DNA of 64,000 nucleotides, from positions 52,670,917 through 52,734,916 of the forward strand of contig CM060189.1 of the NCBI GenBank assembly GCA_030549335.1, in the 5' to 3' direction. Positions 48,840 through 61,200 of the stretch are shown one piece after another. The notes under the pieces were generated by a model. It was not told the origin of the DNA and ran no database searches. It saw only the letters and a list, made by a program, of their open reading frames with translations. Origin of the DNA: Pontederia crassipes. Taxonomy: Eukaryota > Streptophyta > Magnoliopsida > Commelinales > Pontederiaceae. Both the position numbers and the translations under genes were made by a program. Position 1 is the first letter of the stretch, and each line of letters starts with the position of its first letter.

Positions 48840-49290
48840 TTTCCCCTTTTAACCACTCAGCCTGCCCGGACGACGCTGCCACATCCTCATCTCCTCCTCC
48901 TTCGTTGTTGCCTGCCTGTGGATGCCACCGCCGCATCCTCGTCTCCTCCTCCTCCCCCTCCTTTGCTGCTGCCTAGACGCCACCGCCATGTCCTCCTCCT
49001 CCTCCTCCGTTGATGCCTGTCCGGATGCTGCCGTCTCATCCTCATTGTCCTCCTCCTCCTCCATTGCTGCCTGCGCGGACGTCGTCGCTGCGTCCTCGTC
49101 CTCCTCCGTTGCTTCCTGCCCGGACGCTGCCGCTGCATCCTCATCCTCCTCCTCCTCCGTTGCTGCTTGCCCGGACGTCGCCGTCGTGTCCTACTCTGTT
49201 GCTGCCTGCCTGGATGCCGTCGCCGCGTCCTCCTCCTCCTCCATTGCTGCCTGCCCGGACGCATCTTCTTCCGGCTGGCCCAATTGGCAA
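48840..49290. repeat. TCC-rich minisatellite inside the CACTA element
   Basis: About seven to nine units of 45-60 bases share TCCTCCTCC, then GTTGCTGCCTGCCCGGACG. The plus strand can encode SSSSSVAACPDAAA-type repeats and the minus strand R- and Q-rich repeats. I regard both as products of the repeat. It could derive from a captured coding exon, as it is far richer in GC than its surroundings. Confidence 0.75.
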
Positions 49291-50009
49291 TCGAGGCGTT
49301 GCACGACGCATTCAAGGCCTGGGCGGCAGGGCTCAAGGTGGCAATGTAATTTGATGTAATTAGATCATCTAATTGTGATAGATGTAATTTGATGTAATAG
49401 AAATGAATATATGATGTAATGTAATTTGATATAATGGAAATGCATATGTACATGTAATGTAATTTGATGATGCTTCAACTGTAATGTGAAAATAATAGCA
49501 ATCAATTAATGGAGCGCCATTGTAATGTAATTTAATGGATGAATGAGCAAGGCGAGGTGGATGAATGTATTGTTCTTAGCATCTCTTTAGCGTCGCAATG
49601 GCGGCTGAATATTTAGTGTCACGTTAGCATCGCAGTAGTGACGTAGGAAAATCAAATTATAGCGTCCCATTAGAGTCTGATCAACATCGCAACATAATGC
49701 CAACTCGGCGTTCGATGAGCGTCGACAATTTCAGCGCCGCTTTAGAGTCGGAGTAGCGACGCATATTGATGCTTCACGATGACACTTTTTGCGTCATTAT
49801 AGCGTCACATTAGCGCCACGGTTCGATGGTAATAGCGTCGACATACCCGTAGGCACGAAGACGACGCTATTAGCATTGGAGAAATGGTGTCGCCAAGTAT
49901 GTGGTGCAAAGTCGATGCTAATGAGTCGATATTGTCTTCAACGCCGAGTTAACGACGCATTAAAGTCTATATTGTTGCATCACTAATCGATGATTTTCTT
50001 GTAGTGATA

Positions 50010-50569
50010 ATCTCTGTATAATAGAAAAGAGTACAAGGGTCCATGTCATGAAAAACCGACGCCATGTGGATCCCTCTACGTATCTTAAGTTGGTTGAAAA
50101 ATCAACTTATTTCTTGTGTCAGTTGGCTACATGAATGTCAAACTTTTGACGACAATCACTCCCGGTCTTCCCCTCTATATTTATATATTTCCTAGTCGAG
50201 AAATTTAATAAATGAACTTTCTTTATAAAAAAGGTCGTAAATGAAAGAAAAAATATATTCCTTCTTTCTTCATGTTTCTCTCTCCTCATCACTGTGCACA
50301 CATGTTTTTTCTCTCTCAGTCGATTCCCTTCTCCTCCTCTCTCTCTATTTCTTTCTCTCTCTACATCATGTTTACATATTTCCCTTTCTCTATTTTTGTC
50401 TCACGATCCTCTCCTTTCTCTCTGTACCTTCTCTCGGTCGTGATGTGTTTTTTTTCTTTTTCTTTCTCAGGTGCAAGATGACTCCTGATTTGTTTTTTTC
50501 TTTTACTTTTTCCTCTTCTCACCATCTCTCTCGATATCACCTGATTAATCACTTGAAATAATTAAGAAA
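50010..50569. other. Intergenic stretch with pyrimidine-rich low-complexity DNA
   Basis: Bases 50255-50520 are dominated by CTCTCT, TTTCTT and TCTCTC on the plus strand. Frames there encode S-, L- and F-rich low-complexity sequence. No gene supported. Confidence 0.6.
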
Positions 50570-51000
50570 ACATACTAAGAACCTATGATCCCCCGAAAAC
50601 GTACCTTGATGTCAGTCCCTCACTCGAGAAACGCACATCGTCGAAAGAGAAGCATCGAACCAATCTTGTGCCATGCCACATGCGAGAAAAATAACTTTCA
50701 TGAAACATGACCGACCCTAATACCTCTATTTATAGGGTTCACAAATTCCTAATTAAATTCGAACCATCATTTCAAATCCAAACATATTTAATCTTTTAAT
50801 TAGTCTCTTTAACTAATTCATCTTTATTCTTATTTAAATAAATTATGAAAATAATTAAATAATCCTGTAATATATCTTATCCTCAACTTAATTCCTCCCC
50901 AATTTCCCTTTATTTTTAAAATTATTAATTAACAATCATATTTTCCAAAATAAAAAAATAAAATATTATTTTATTAAATACAAAAATTAGGGTCGTTACA
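50570..51000 (-). mobile_element. LTR fragment, minus strand (Ty3 chromovirus-like)
   Basis: On the minus strand it starts TGTAACGACCCTAATTTTTG at 51000 and contains a TATA box, CTATAAATAG (50734-50725), followed by GC-richer sequence with TTCTCGAGTGAGGGAC. This is the layout of an LTR with promoter. The far end was not found, so it is partial. Confidence 0.5.
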
Positions 51001-51364
51001 TTATGGGTCACTAATAAATGGACTGCATAACTTAATTTTTTTTCCAACAACTCACTTGAAGAAGAAAATTGCATTCACTACATCTGATTCCTAAGTAATA
51101 AGTGGACTAAATAGTGCATGATGACGATGCTTGAACGATTGGCATACTCATGAACTTAAGGATCACACTTTTTTTCTTTCTTTCTAATACTTACAAATTT
51201 TGTTGTACAACATTTATACTTCTAAGTTGAGATTTTATATACTTCTACACTTAATTAATATTTTATATTTATTTACCAGTGGTGTGACATAATTCTTGAT
51301 CAATTATAGTTAATATCAAAGTTATAGCCATCCATAGCGTGAAGACGAAATTTGCCATATGACA

Positions 51365-53573
51365 CCGAATGGATACTAACATGTATTAAATCCCCAACCT
51401 TCTCTTGTGTCACCAATGGATACGTATCTAACCAGTTTAAGAGCTTTAGGGGCCTTCGTCAAGGGGATCCTCTCTCACCATACTTATTTGTTATCACAGC
51501 CATCGGATAAACATGAGTGTTATAACACCCTTTGTGCATAGAACCTTTAATCCCAGCCATTTATTCTATGCAGATGATCTCCTGATTTGTGTAGCTACTA
51601 CTAATAAAAATAGTAGGCGCATACATGATTTATTGAAGCTCTTCTTCTATCTCACAAACCTAAAAGCTAACCCGGCCAAGTCTGAGATCTTCATTCCAAG
51701 AAAATGCTCGTAGGAGAAATCTCATTCTCTCCAATCTGGGGTTCATCGAGGGGGCCTTCCTATTTAATTACCTTGGTGTTCCGATCTCGAACAAACTTTG
51801 TTGATCGCTCTTCTTCCAAACTTTCAGGTTGGGGTAGTAGGCTCTTATCAATGGCTGGAAGAGCTACCCTGATTAAATCTGTTATCACCTCCTTGCCCAT
51901 TCATGCCCTATCCTCTATGTATGTTTCCACCTGCCTAATTGAATCACTAGAAAGTTTATCTCGTAAATTTCTATGGGGTTCAAATGGGGACAAGAGAGGA
52001 CTGCACTTGATAAATTGGTCCACTGTCCAGCTCCCATTTGGGGGCTTAGGTATATGTAATCTTGAAAATATTAGAACTTCACTCATCACAAAGCACATTC
52101 AATGTTTCTAAATCGTGAAAGCTCGCCTTGGGTGCAATTCCTTCTTAGCAAGAATGGGCTCCTCCACACCTCGGATATGTGGCATTCTAAAACCAAAACC
52201 TCCATGACCTGGCATCTAATTCATCGTGTTATACCTACTATTAGAACTAGTTTCATTAAACAAATCAGAAATGGAAATCATACGTCCCTTTTGTACGATC
52301 CTTGGATTTTTTTGCACCCCTCTGATTTGGATGCCTACCTATGTTAATGGACATCTTAATGGAGCATTTAATGGTAGCACATCTATTATTCGATAGTAAA
52401 TGGAACACAAATGTCCTATCACTTTTCTTTGGCCGAGATCTCTATGACAAGATTATTCGTATTTTCACTACCTATGTTTGGGAGAAGGATTCCCTTGGAA
52501 TTGCAAACGCTAAATTAGTATATAGATCCTTATGCTGGTATGTGCCCACCGTGCCCCTAGCTGGACGACAGCCTTGGTTAGTGTGTGGTAGATCCCAGCA
52601 TAACTGAAGGTGCGCACATTCATATGGAAGCTTCTACAATGTAGGCTTCCCACTATGGATGTGATTATGAGGTTTAACTAGACTGTTCATCCTATATGCA
52701 TGCTCTGTGGTTTGGCCCCAGAAAATATCACTCACATATTTTTTCACTGTACGATGGCGCATCAAGTTTGGGACAAACTACATGTAGAATTAAATTTTAC
52801 TTTTGTTAATATTAATAGCTGGGAAACTAGAAGTTGGCTCAATGAAGGTGCATGTTTGGATCCTAAGGGAGTCCTAATCTCATTCTTCGTAATAATGTGC
52901 ACTTCAGATCACGACATGCAACCTTCGGTGCCATATGATCAAAGGTGCTAGCAGCATATCAGGATTATGCTGAATCCCATGCGCCTAAGGCTATTTGCTC
53001 TGCTTGTCCACCTCGTGCTCATCTTACATCATTACCCTCCGTCCCCTAACGGTCCATCCGGACTAGGTGGGAGCCTCCCGGCGCATCCTTATGTTGTCTC
53101 AACATGGATGGCGCTCTCACGGAATCCTATGAGAGGGAAGGTGTTGGTTCTACTTTAAGAACTCACTCCAGACTTTTTCTTTTTGCAGGAGCTACGACAC
53201 AGCCAATGAGCTTTGTTATGGAAATAGAGGCATGGGAAGTATTGCTGGGACTTCAAGCATGTGTTGAGCATGGCATCACTAGTATGCGTCTCTACTTTGA
53301 CTATCCTCATTTGCATCATCAATCAACACACTCGATATTCGTGGCGTATGAATCATTATGGACATTTGGAACACTATGGATTGCATACAAATAATTCAAA
53401 TAGCGCATTGCTATATCGCGAGGTGAATCACATTGCATATTTTATTGTTGTTTTTGCTCGAAACACTAAGTATGAATCCTTTTGGAATGAATGCCCTCCC
53501 CCGGTATCGTTTTGTTTTTGTATACGGACTCCATGAGTACCACTTAAGTAATGAAAGCTTTTATTTAAAAAAA
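51365..53573 (+). pseudogene. L1-type LINE, 5'-truncated and broken
   Basis: The coding region of a plant L1 LINE: reverse transcriptase with RGLRQGDPLSPYLFVIT (about 51440-51490) and FYADD (about 51560), a thumb with GWGSRLLSMAGRATLIKSV (51830), a zf-RVT finger with C-X2-C and HIFFHC (52700-52760), and an RNase H part (MDGALTESYE, about 53100-53390). At least five changes of frame separate these pieces. The tail is a short A run at 53566-53573. The duplication ATATGACA (51357-51364 and 53574-53581) marks both ends, so the insertion was 5'-truncated on arrival, starting inside the reverse transcriptase domain. Confidence 0.85.
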
Positions 53574-53581
53574 ATATGACA

Positions 53582-55080
53582 GTGGTCAACCAATCATTGT
53601 TACTAATAATCCAATCAGAAATTTAAGGTTTGAAAATTTTAACGACTTGAGATCTCTCACAAACAGCAAATTGACTGCTTTCTTTGATGTTATCAATCGG
53701 TGGCACTTTGGATCTTTCAATGGTACAATTGTTTCCTCTGCAACAATTTTTGGTTTTAGACTTTTAGTAACATTGCACATCTTGCAACATTGATGCATTT
53801 TGATAGCAGAACTTAAGTTCTAATTAGTTATCAAGAACTAATCCATTAAATAGAAAAAATTAAGTTTGATATTTGGATGAAAAATATAATTATGGAGATT
53901 TAAAAAGTTGATTTGATTGATAAATTTTAGTGGGTGTTTAGATAAAAAGTAAGAACTAAAAGAATATTTTAATATGTTATAAGATTAAAACATTATATTA
54001 GATAAGAATTATATTATTACTATATATATTTGATTTAATTAAAAATTTTGGCTTCCATTAAAAATTTAAGTTATGTCACAATATATTAATATTCGTTTTG
54101 ATTAAAAGGGTTTTATAATATGAAATTAATACTATAACGTGAAGAATATGTTAATAAGATTATAATATAATGTAAATTATATCATGTATATTTTTTTTCT
54201 AAAAGCAATTGAAAATTTTAATTAGTAAAATTAATTTGAATACAATAAGATTTAAATTAATTTTATCATGGAATTTCTTTTACTTTATTGTGCTATAATA
54301 CTAATTAGATACTTATTTATTAGATCTAATAAATTCCTTTTATAAGTTTTATAATATTATATTAATAAATAAATAACTATATATGTATATATAAATTAAT
54401 AGATATATAGGCCTAATATTAATAGTAAATATTAATTAATTATATTTTATTAACTATATTACTGAATAAAGTATAATGCATAACTAAGAAAATAATTATT
54501 CAATATTGGATTATAATATTTATTTTATGAGCCAAATTATTATGCGTTGATAAATAAATAATTATATAAATTTATAATACTAAGTAAAATATTATTAGAT
54601 ATAAAGAAAAAATTTTCTTATAATTTTATGATAATATATTAATAAATAGATAATTATATATTTAACATATAATATATACTATATATTAATAAATAGAGAA
54701 TTTTGGGTTACGTGACTATTTCACTAGAATTATTCTGGTGCAATTTTTTTACAGACGGTGTGGACAGGTTTTGTTCAAAGTTCCGCCATCCAAGTCTGTT
54801 GTTTATACTTATATTAACTAATTTAACAGTGCAAGCTATTTAAATTGTTTAAGAAAAATAAGAAACATGCAGAGCACTTTGTTACTCTTCACAAATGGAA
54901 TTAAGATGTGATATTAAAAGGGTGACTCCCAACTTATCCTTGAAGTCAATTATATCACAACCCGATGTCACTTTGTTTAATATCAAAATGATACGAATAG
55001 AATAGAATAGAAAACAGAGTTCATCAGATTAAATCTTTCGCGATAAAAAGAAATTTAAAAATAAAAACATTAATCTTTCG
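53582..55080. other. AT-rich intergenic DNA upstream of the splicing-factor gene
   Basis: Very AT-rich from 53800 to 54700. No coding frame, RNA gene or transposon end could be supported. Confidence 0.5.
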
Positions 55081-55245
55081 TGGGCCTATCAATGATAACC
55101 CCGTTTAAACTGGGCCGAAGATGGTTTGAATAGTCCTATTTAAATAACTAACCCGCACGGCCCGCGAGTTCGCTGCCTTCGTCGTTTCCTTTTCTCCAAT
55201 TCGAATCCCTCGTGAAAATCCCTCAGCCGAGCGATTCCACAGGCG
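55081..55245 (+). promoter_or_regulatory. Promoter and 5' UTR of the U2AF35-related gene
   Basis: TGGGCC occurs at 55081-55086 and again at 55111-55116. These are site II motifs, bound by TCP factors and common in plant housekeeping promoters. A weak TATA-like CTATTTAAATA lies at 55136-55146, about 100 bases before the start codon. The GC content rises sharply from 55150. The layout suits a constitutively expressed gene. Confidence 0.55.
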
Positions 55246-58200
55246 ATGGCTGACGTCATTCCCTCGGCAGTCGCCGCCGCAGGCGACGGCGCGACGAGGA
55301 AGGAGAAGCGGAAGGCGATGAAGAAGCTCAAGCGGAAGCAGACGAGGAAGGAGGCGGCGGTCAAACAGCGCGAGGAGGAGGAGGCCCGGCGCGACGACCC
55401 GGAGGAGCAGCTAAGGATCCAGATAAGAGAGCAGGAAGAAGCTGAGGCCGCGGAAATGGAGCGGAGGGCTTTCGAGGAGCGTGAGAGGCTGTGGCTCGAG
55501 GCTGCGGCAGCGAGGAAGGCCGCGGAGGAGGCTGAAACGGCTACAGAGGAGGAGAGGAAGAAGCTTCTACTGGAGGAGGAGAAGGTCCTCATTCCTTTTC
55601 GATTTCTGTTGTTCCTTTACTTTTTTTTCTGTATTCTACATAAGAATGTAACATTTGAACCTTTGGGTTGTTACCAATATTTGAGGTATTGTGTTTAACC
55701 TCTATATGGTGAACTAATATTAGATCATTAACCCACACAGTTAGCTTCTTGCACCTAGTTTGTATTTGCCTCAAAATATAATCTTTTCTGAAGAGCAGAT
55801 AGATCGTCTTTTGTCTCAATATACTATCATGATTAAGTACAATATTCAAATCAGATGCCAAACAACTGTACTTGTTTTTCTTTTTTTTTTGTGCGTAAAA
55901 TTCAGTGTGTAGGATTGATTAGTCATATAGAAAGAAACGTATAGACATGGCCTAATGAATCCTTGCATCTTCGTGTGAGATTTGTTGTCATTTGGTTTGA
56001 TGGTTTTGATAATGAAGGTGAAGTTATAATCAAGTTTGTTGTTTTAGGTGAAGCTAGAGTACATGAAAGCTGGGATGACCTAAATATACAAACTCGTAAA
56101 TGGCAAGGGGGGTCAGGGGCAGAGCTTCTGAATATTTTTTTTGGGACCTAATGAAAACTTTGTTTTTGTTGTTTCCTTGTTACATATATTATTTTTGGAC
56201 GGCTGCACATTGTGTGATTTATGCCAAAAACTAGACAAAATCTCGGCATCACATGTTGTATATATTAAATTTCATATAAAGTTGATTATGTTTTGTTAAA
56301 AAAAGTTCATATTAAAGCACTAACTAATAAATGTACAACTAAAACCAAAGTTTCAAGAAGTAATAAAATAATTATTGAGTTTTTTATTTTTGTTTATTGT
56401 TTTAGATCTAGATCATGGACTTGAAATGGTACTTAACACTTCGATTGCACATTATGTTACCACTTTCATTTTCTCTAATAAATAAATATAATATATATTT
56501 TGATTGTTTAGTTTCTTCTATAAACTTATGCTATATAAGTAGATAATATGTATACATTTGTACATATAGGTGTGTAAGAGGAGGAGGAGGGAGACCCCCC
56601 AATCTATAAGGTGGCTCCATTCCTGGATATAGTTAACAAGATTCTTTGTGAGAAATAGTCGGACTACATGGATCAAATTCTTACATACAACAAAATAACC
56701 TTAGATATCAAAGGGATATTATAATTATAGAGAATCAGTTAGGTAAAGTTTTAAAATAAAATGACAAGTCTCTGTATGGAAGGATTTCAAATGGTATAAA
56801 TTATAAGCAGAAAAAGAGATTCATGATTCAAAATAAAAATATCTCATTCAGAACATTTTCAAGTGGAAGAAGGTTCACCCCCAAATGCATGGACGCAGGT
56901 TTTGGCTATTTTGTTGTTATACATTAACCTTTTGAATGCCAAACAATATTCAACTTCTCTTTTTTTTTCATGTGCATTCAAAATCCACAAATATTTTTGG
57001 TTAAATTTACATGACAGGTAGGTTTGATCTTCATGAACTCAGAGAGTGGACAAAAGGAATGCTAAGTAAAATGTGGTATTGGTTGGTGGTTTCCTTACAT
57101 AACAATATTCTGTCTGATCCCTAATTTGCTGAACCATGTGGAGAAAATTGTGATACAGATCTGAATAGCATGATCCAAATGCATAACAACAACAACAACA
57201 AAGCTTATCCCACTAGGTGGGGTCGGCTACATGGATCATACGACGCCATTATATTCGTTGATTCATGTTCATAAGATTCGACAGGATTTTATGCTGGCTG
57301 TCTGGGCCTAACACAACCCTCCTCCTTTATCCGGGCTTGGGTTATCCAAATGCATAACAATAACAACAACAACAAAGCCTTATCCCACTAGGTGGGGTCG
57401 GCTACATGGATCATACGACGCCATTCCGCCTATTAGAATATATTCGTAGATCCATGTTCATGAGATTCGACAGAGTTTTACGCTGGCTTACGGGGCCTAA
57501 CACAACCCTCCTCCTTTATCCGGACTTGGGACCGGCTATAAAACATAGGCGGAGTTATATCAAGATGACAAATTTAATTCACCAAGCTTGCCTATGAGCA
57601 AAAGCTCAGGATAGAATATAGCAACACATTCCAAGTGTCTGCAGAAGAAGAAAGCACCTTGGACGTAGTCGGATACTTGCTCAACAGTATCTCTTTCAGG
57701 ATCAACAGAAATAAAGACAGGTACAATTTCAATTCCAGCATTATTTTTTATTTTATCAATTGCGCCAAATATTGCATTACGCCAAAATGTCATTTTTTTC
57801 TCCTGACAGGGTTTGGTACGAATTTTCTTTCGATTTTGTTTCAATAATAGGAGATCTTTCAATCAAACAAACTAAATAGATTACAATTGAACATTTATTG
57901 ATAAATACAAATTATAGAAGCTTCATAAATTGATCACATAACAAAAGGGGTAGACAAAAACAAACAAAAAAGACTCTTATTCCCTTAGAGATTCAGAAAG
58001 GAAAAAGATACTTCACATAAAAAAGGAAGATAAGTGTAAAAAACAAATGTAAAGAAAAGAAAAGCAGAAAGAGAAATGAAATAACAGGATAATAGTAGAA
58101 TACAAATATATAATAAACAAACTGAGGAAACAGAGAAAATATCACAAATACATAGCAAAAAAGAAAACAACACAAATAGATACAAAAAAGAAAGAAACAT

Positions 58201-61200
58201 AAATAACAAACCAAAAGAATACAGCACAAATGGATATCAATGGAAAGAGGCAAAAGACCCGACCTCTCTACAGGGAAGGGACTCATTTCAGCTGATTTGA
58301 AGAAATACAAGAGACCAACACACAATGACATGAAAAGGAATACCTCCGATGATAAATGTTTCTCACTGCCCCCAATGGCAGGGCCAACAACTACAGGCAG
58401 GTCATATTGCTCAAGATAATTCCAAATAGTGTCTTTCATGGCTGGAGAGATTCTAATGAAAGCAGCAACGGCATTTCGCAAGGCACCCTTCAAATGCATA
58501 ACAATGTCTCCTAAAAACAATGTCTATTACTGCAACAACAAACTATTTCCGAAAAAAATATTTGATTCTCTTGAATTAATTTAGTGTTCTTGTTGTGATG
58601 TTCTTTTTTGAAAAGTTTCTGTGATGATTCCAAACAGAAGCATAAAGAACGAGCTGATGATCCAGAAGAAAATGATGATTGGGAGTATGTTGAAGAAGGG
58701 CCTGCAGAAATTATCTGGCAAGGAAATGAGATCATTGTTAAGAAGAAACGTGTTAAAATCGCCAAGGAAGGTGCTAAAGTAAAACCAGTCCGTGAGGTTT
58801 GACTCCTAGCTCCATCGTTTCCTATTTAGTTGCTGTGTAAAGCCAGTTCTTTTTCTTTTGCTTCATTAGTATGGAAAGTATGTGTTCTGAACCTTAATAT
58901 CTCAGGATTGCGACAGGCCAACATCAAATCCACTGCATCCACAGTCTTCAGCTTTTGCTTCTTATGTAAATGAGCCATCTTCTTCTGCCCAAGCACTTGA
59001 AAAAGTTGCCCAACAAGTCCCAAATTTTGGAACAGAACAGGTATGTAAAAGCTTTTCTGAATTTTATTATAGGGTTGTTGGATTAAGTTGCTCTGTGCAT
59101 ATCATTGCTCTTTCTAAATCTTCAGCAGCAACAACAACAACAATAAAGCCTTATCCCACTAGGTGGGGTCGGCTACATGGATCATATGACGCATTCGTTG
59201 ATCCATGTTCATGAGATTCGACAGGGTTTTACGTTGGCTCCTCCTTTAGCCGGTCTAGCAAATTCCATAAAATATACATTCTAAACCTGTCTGATATCCA
59301 GGATAAAGCACATTGCCCCTTTCATCTTAAGACGGGAGCTTGTCGTTTTGGGTCAAGATGCAGTAGAATACATTTTCATCCCGATAAATCATGCACATTG
59401 CTCATCAAGAACATGTATAATGGCCCAGGCCTTGCCTGGGAGCAAGACGAGGGTCTTGAGGTTTGTAAGATGACACACTTTTGGATAATGTGGTATCCTA
59501 TTATTGATCTTTCTTCTTTGAGCCATCAGTTTTATTTCGGATAGATTTTGTCCTAAATTATGCATTCAGACTTGCATTATTATGAGTAGTCGTTATTCAT
59601 TAACTATAATTGTCACATTGTATTGACATTATGAATAAAATGGATATCAGACAAAAAGGTTTGACATCCTTCTTACCTTCAGAAAAGAAAGCACCGCATT
59701 CACTTCCATTAAGCATCCCGAGGATACAAAAGTCCTAAAGTCCTGCCTTTCGATATGTTCAGTTGACCGGAAGAATTATAGTGGTCTGAGTTGAGCCCTC
59801 CCTTTTAGACGTGGACACCTTTTTTTTTTAGAAGAAAAAGGATGACCACCATAGTTGTGGTTGTCATCCAGCAATGTATAGAACTATGACGAAATGTACA
59901 GGCAGTCGAAATTATTTCTTTCTGGAGACGAACAAGCAAACATGGGTTTCTTTGGAAAGTCGACTTCTCCAAGGCATATGATTCCTTAGATTGGTCATTC
60001 ATATGGAGCTCCCTTCAGCGACGTGGCTTCCCAAACGGTTGGATCTCTTGGATGAAACGGTGTGTATGCACTGTTACTTTCTCTCCTCTTATTAATGGAG
60101 GTCCTGTTGGTGGGTGGGTACAACCCCAACGTGGAGTTCGACAGGGGTGTCGCTGGCCCCTATGTTGTTTGTTCTTGCTGCTGATGCTCTGGCTAGATGC
60201 ACGCTCAGCTTGCAATGAGGGCATTCTCTCTGTTTTTTGCCCAATCCCAAACCAAGGTACACTTGTCCCTTTGTTACAATATGCAGACGATACCTTGTTC
60301 TTTATAGAAGGCTCCGAGGTGGCAACAAGAAGGATTGCTTTACTCATTGACATTTTTGACGAGTTTTCGGGCCTTTCCATTAATCATTCCAAGTCATCAT
60401 TCATACCATTTGGCATGGATACAGAAGAAGCAAGTCGGTGTTCTCTGGTGCTCCAACAGCTATTTGTAGTCTTCCTCTACCCCTACCTCGGATTACAACT
60501 CTCGGACAAAAAGTTACTATACAAGGATTGGACTCCAGTTATTGAGCGGGTGGAGAGACGACTAGAAGGATGGAGTTCAAGACTTTTATCGCGTGGTGGT
60601 AGGTTGATTTTATTCCGCTCAGTGCTGTCAGCAATTCTTGTATATTTCATGTCCCTCTTTCAGATGCCTGTTGGTGTTTGCAAACGCATTGATGTCTTAA
60701 GGAGGAGGTTTTTTTGGAGGCATTCTGGTAGCACAAGTCGGGGTCTACATCTAGTTGCATGGTTAGAAGTGTGTAGGACACAATCAGAGGGTGGGTTGGG
60801 TGTCCGAGAGCTTCGAAAGATGAATGATGCATTCTTGTCAAAATGGACATACCGATTATTGAGCCAACAACAAGATCTTTGGTCAGTTATCATACATGCT
60901 TGCCATGGTACGTCTCCACTTGACAATAGGACAACATCATCCCAGGGTCATTCGTCTTGTTGGAAGGTCATATTGTCAGTTACCGCAAAGCTTCGACGAT
61001 TCTTCTCCCCATCCTTAGGATCAGATCAACGAGTAGATGACCTCCTGTGCCTACTAGAGAGGTTGGACGGGTTAGCACTAGACAATTCCAGACGAGACTC
61101 TTGGGTATGGACTGCAGGTCAATTCTCCGTCAATGCTGTATATAAATTGTTGGATGAGGATAATAGGATGAATGATGATGAATTGCGGATGGATTGTAAC

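Larger units (their letters stand above)
46788..50006. mobile_element. CACTA (En/Spm) DNA transposon, 3219 bp, non-autonomous
   Basis: The right end is TTTTCTTGTAGTG (50006). The left end, CATTATAAGAATTT (46788), is a decayed inverted match. The 3-bp duplication is ATA (46785-46787 and 50007-50009). Both sub-terminal parts (46800-47270 and 48460-48760 with 49570-49960) are filled with AGCGTCGCA and CGACGCTA units in both orientations. The interior has AT-rich DNA, a TACATA-type microsatellite (48310-48450) and a GC-rich minisatellite (48840-49290). No transposase piece is recognised. Confidence 0.8.
57361..58490 (-). mobile_element. Probable chimeric retroposon: NUP205 piece, SCO1 piece and Au-like SINE
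   Basis: On the minus strand the order is NUP205-like exon, T-rich stretch, SCO1-like exon, then a nearly full-length Au-like SINE (57557-57361) with a TTG tail. CAAATGCATAACAA stands at both borders (57347-57360 and 58491-58504) and also left of the neighbouring SINE. That is what one target site with two LINE-driven insertions would leave. All parts share orientation. Alternative: a Helitron or Pack-type capture later hit by the SINE; I see no ends of those. Confidence 0.55.
55585..58637 (+). other. Intron 1 of the U2AF35-related gene
   Basis: A 3.05 kb intron bounded by AAG|GTCCTC and CCAAACAG|AAG. The first 1.6 kb (to 57172) is AT-rich with nothing recognised. The rest holds two SINE copies and the SCO1/NUP205 segment. 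The acceptor at 58637 was chosen because it keeps phase 0; an upstream AG at 58614-58615 would not. Confidence 0.75.

Noticed and set aside
48887-49453. R/Q-rich 188-residue frame on the minus strand and S/A-rich 145-residue frame on the plus strand
   Set aside because: Both are translations of a minisatellite inside a transposon; no independent evidence for a gene.
55140-55592. Antisense open frame of 150 residues over exon 1
   Set aside because: It is the shadow of a GC-rich exon whose sense strand clearly encodes the splicing factor.
55963-56151. Open frame of 62 residues in intron 1
   Set aside because: Short, no domain, no splice context, and within an intron defined by strong exon matches.
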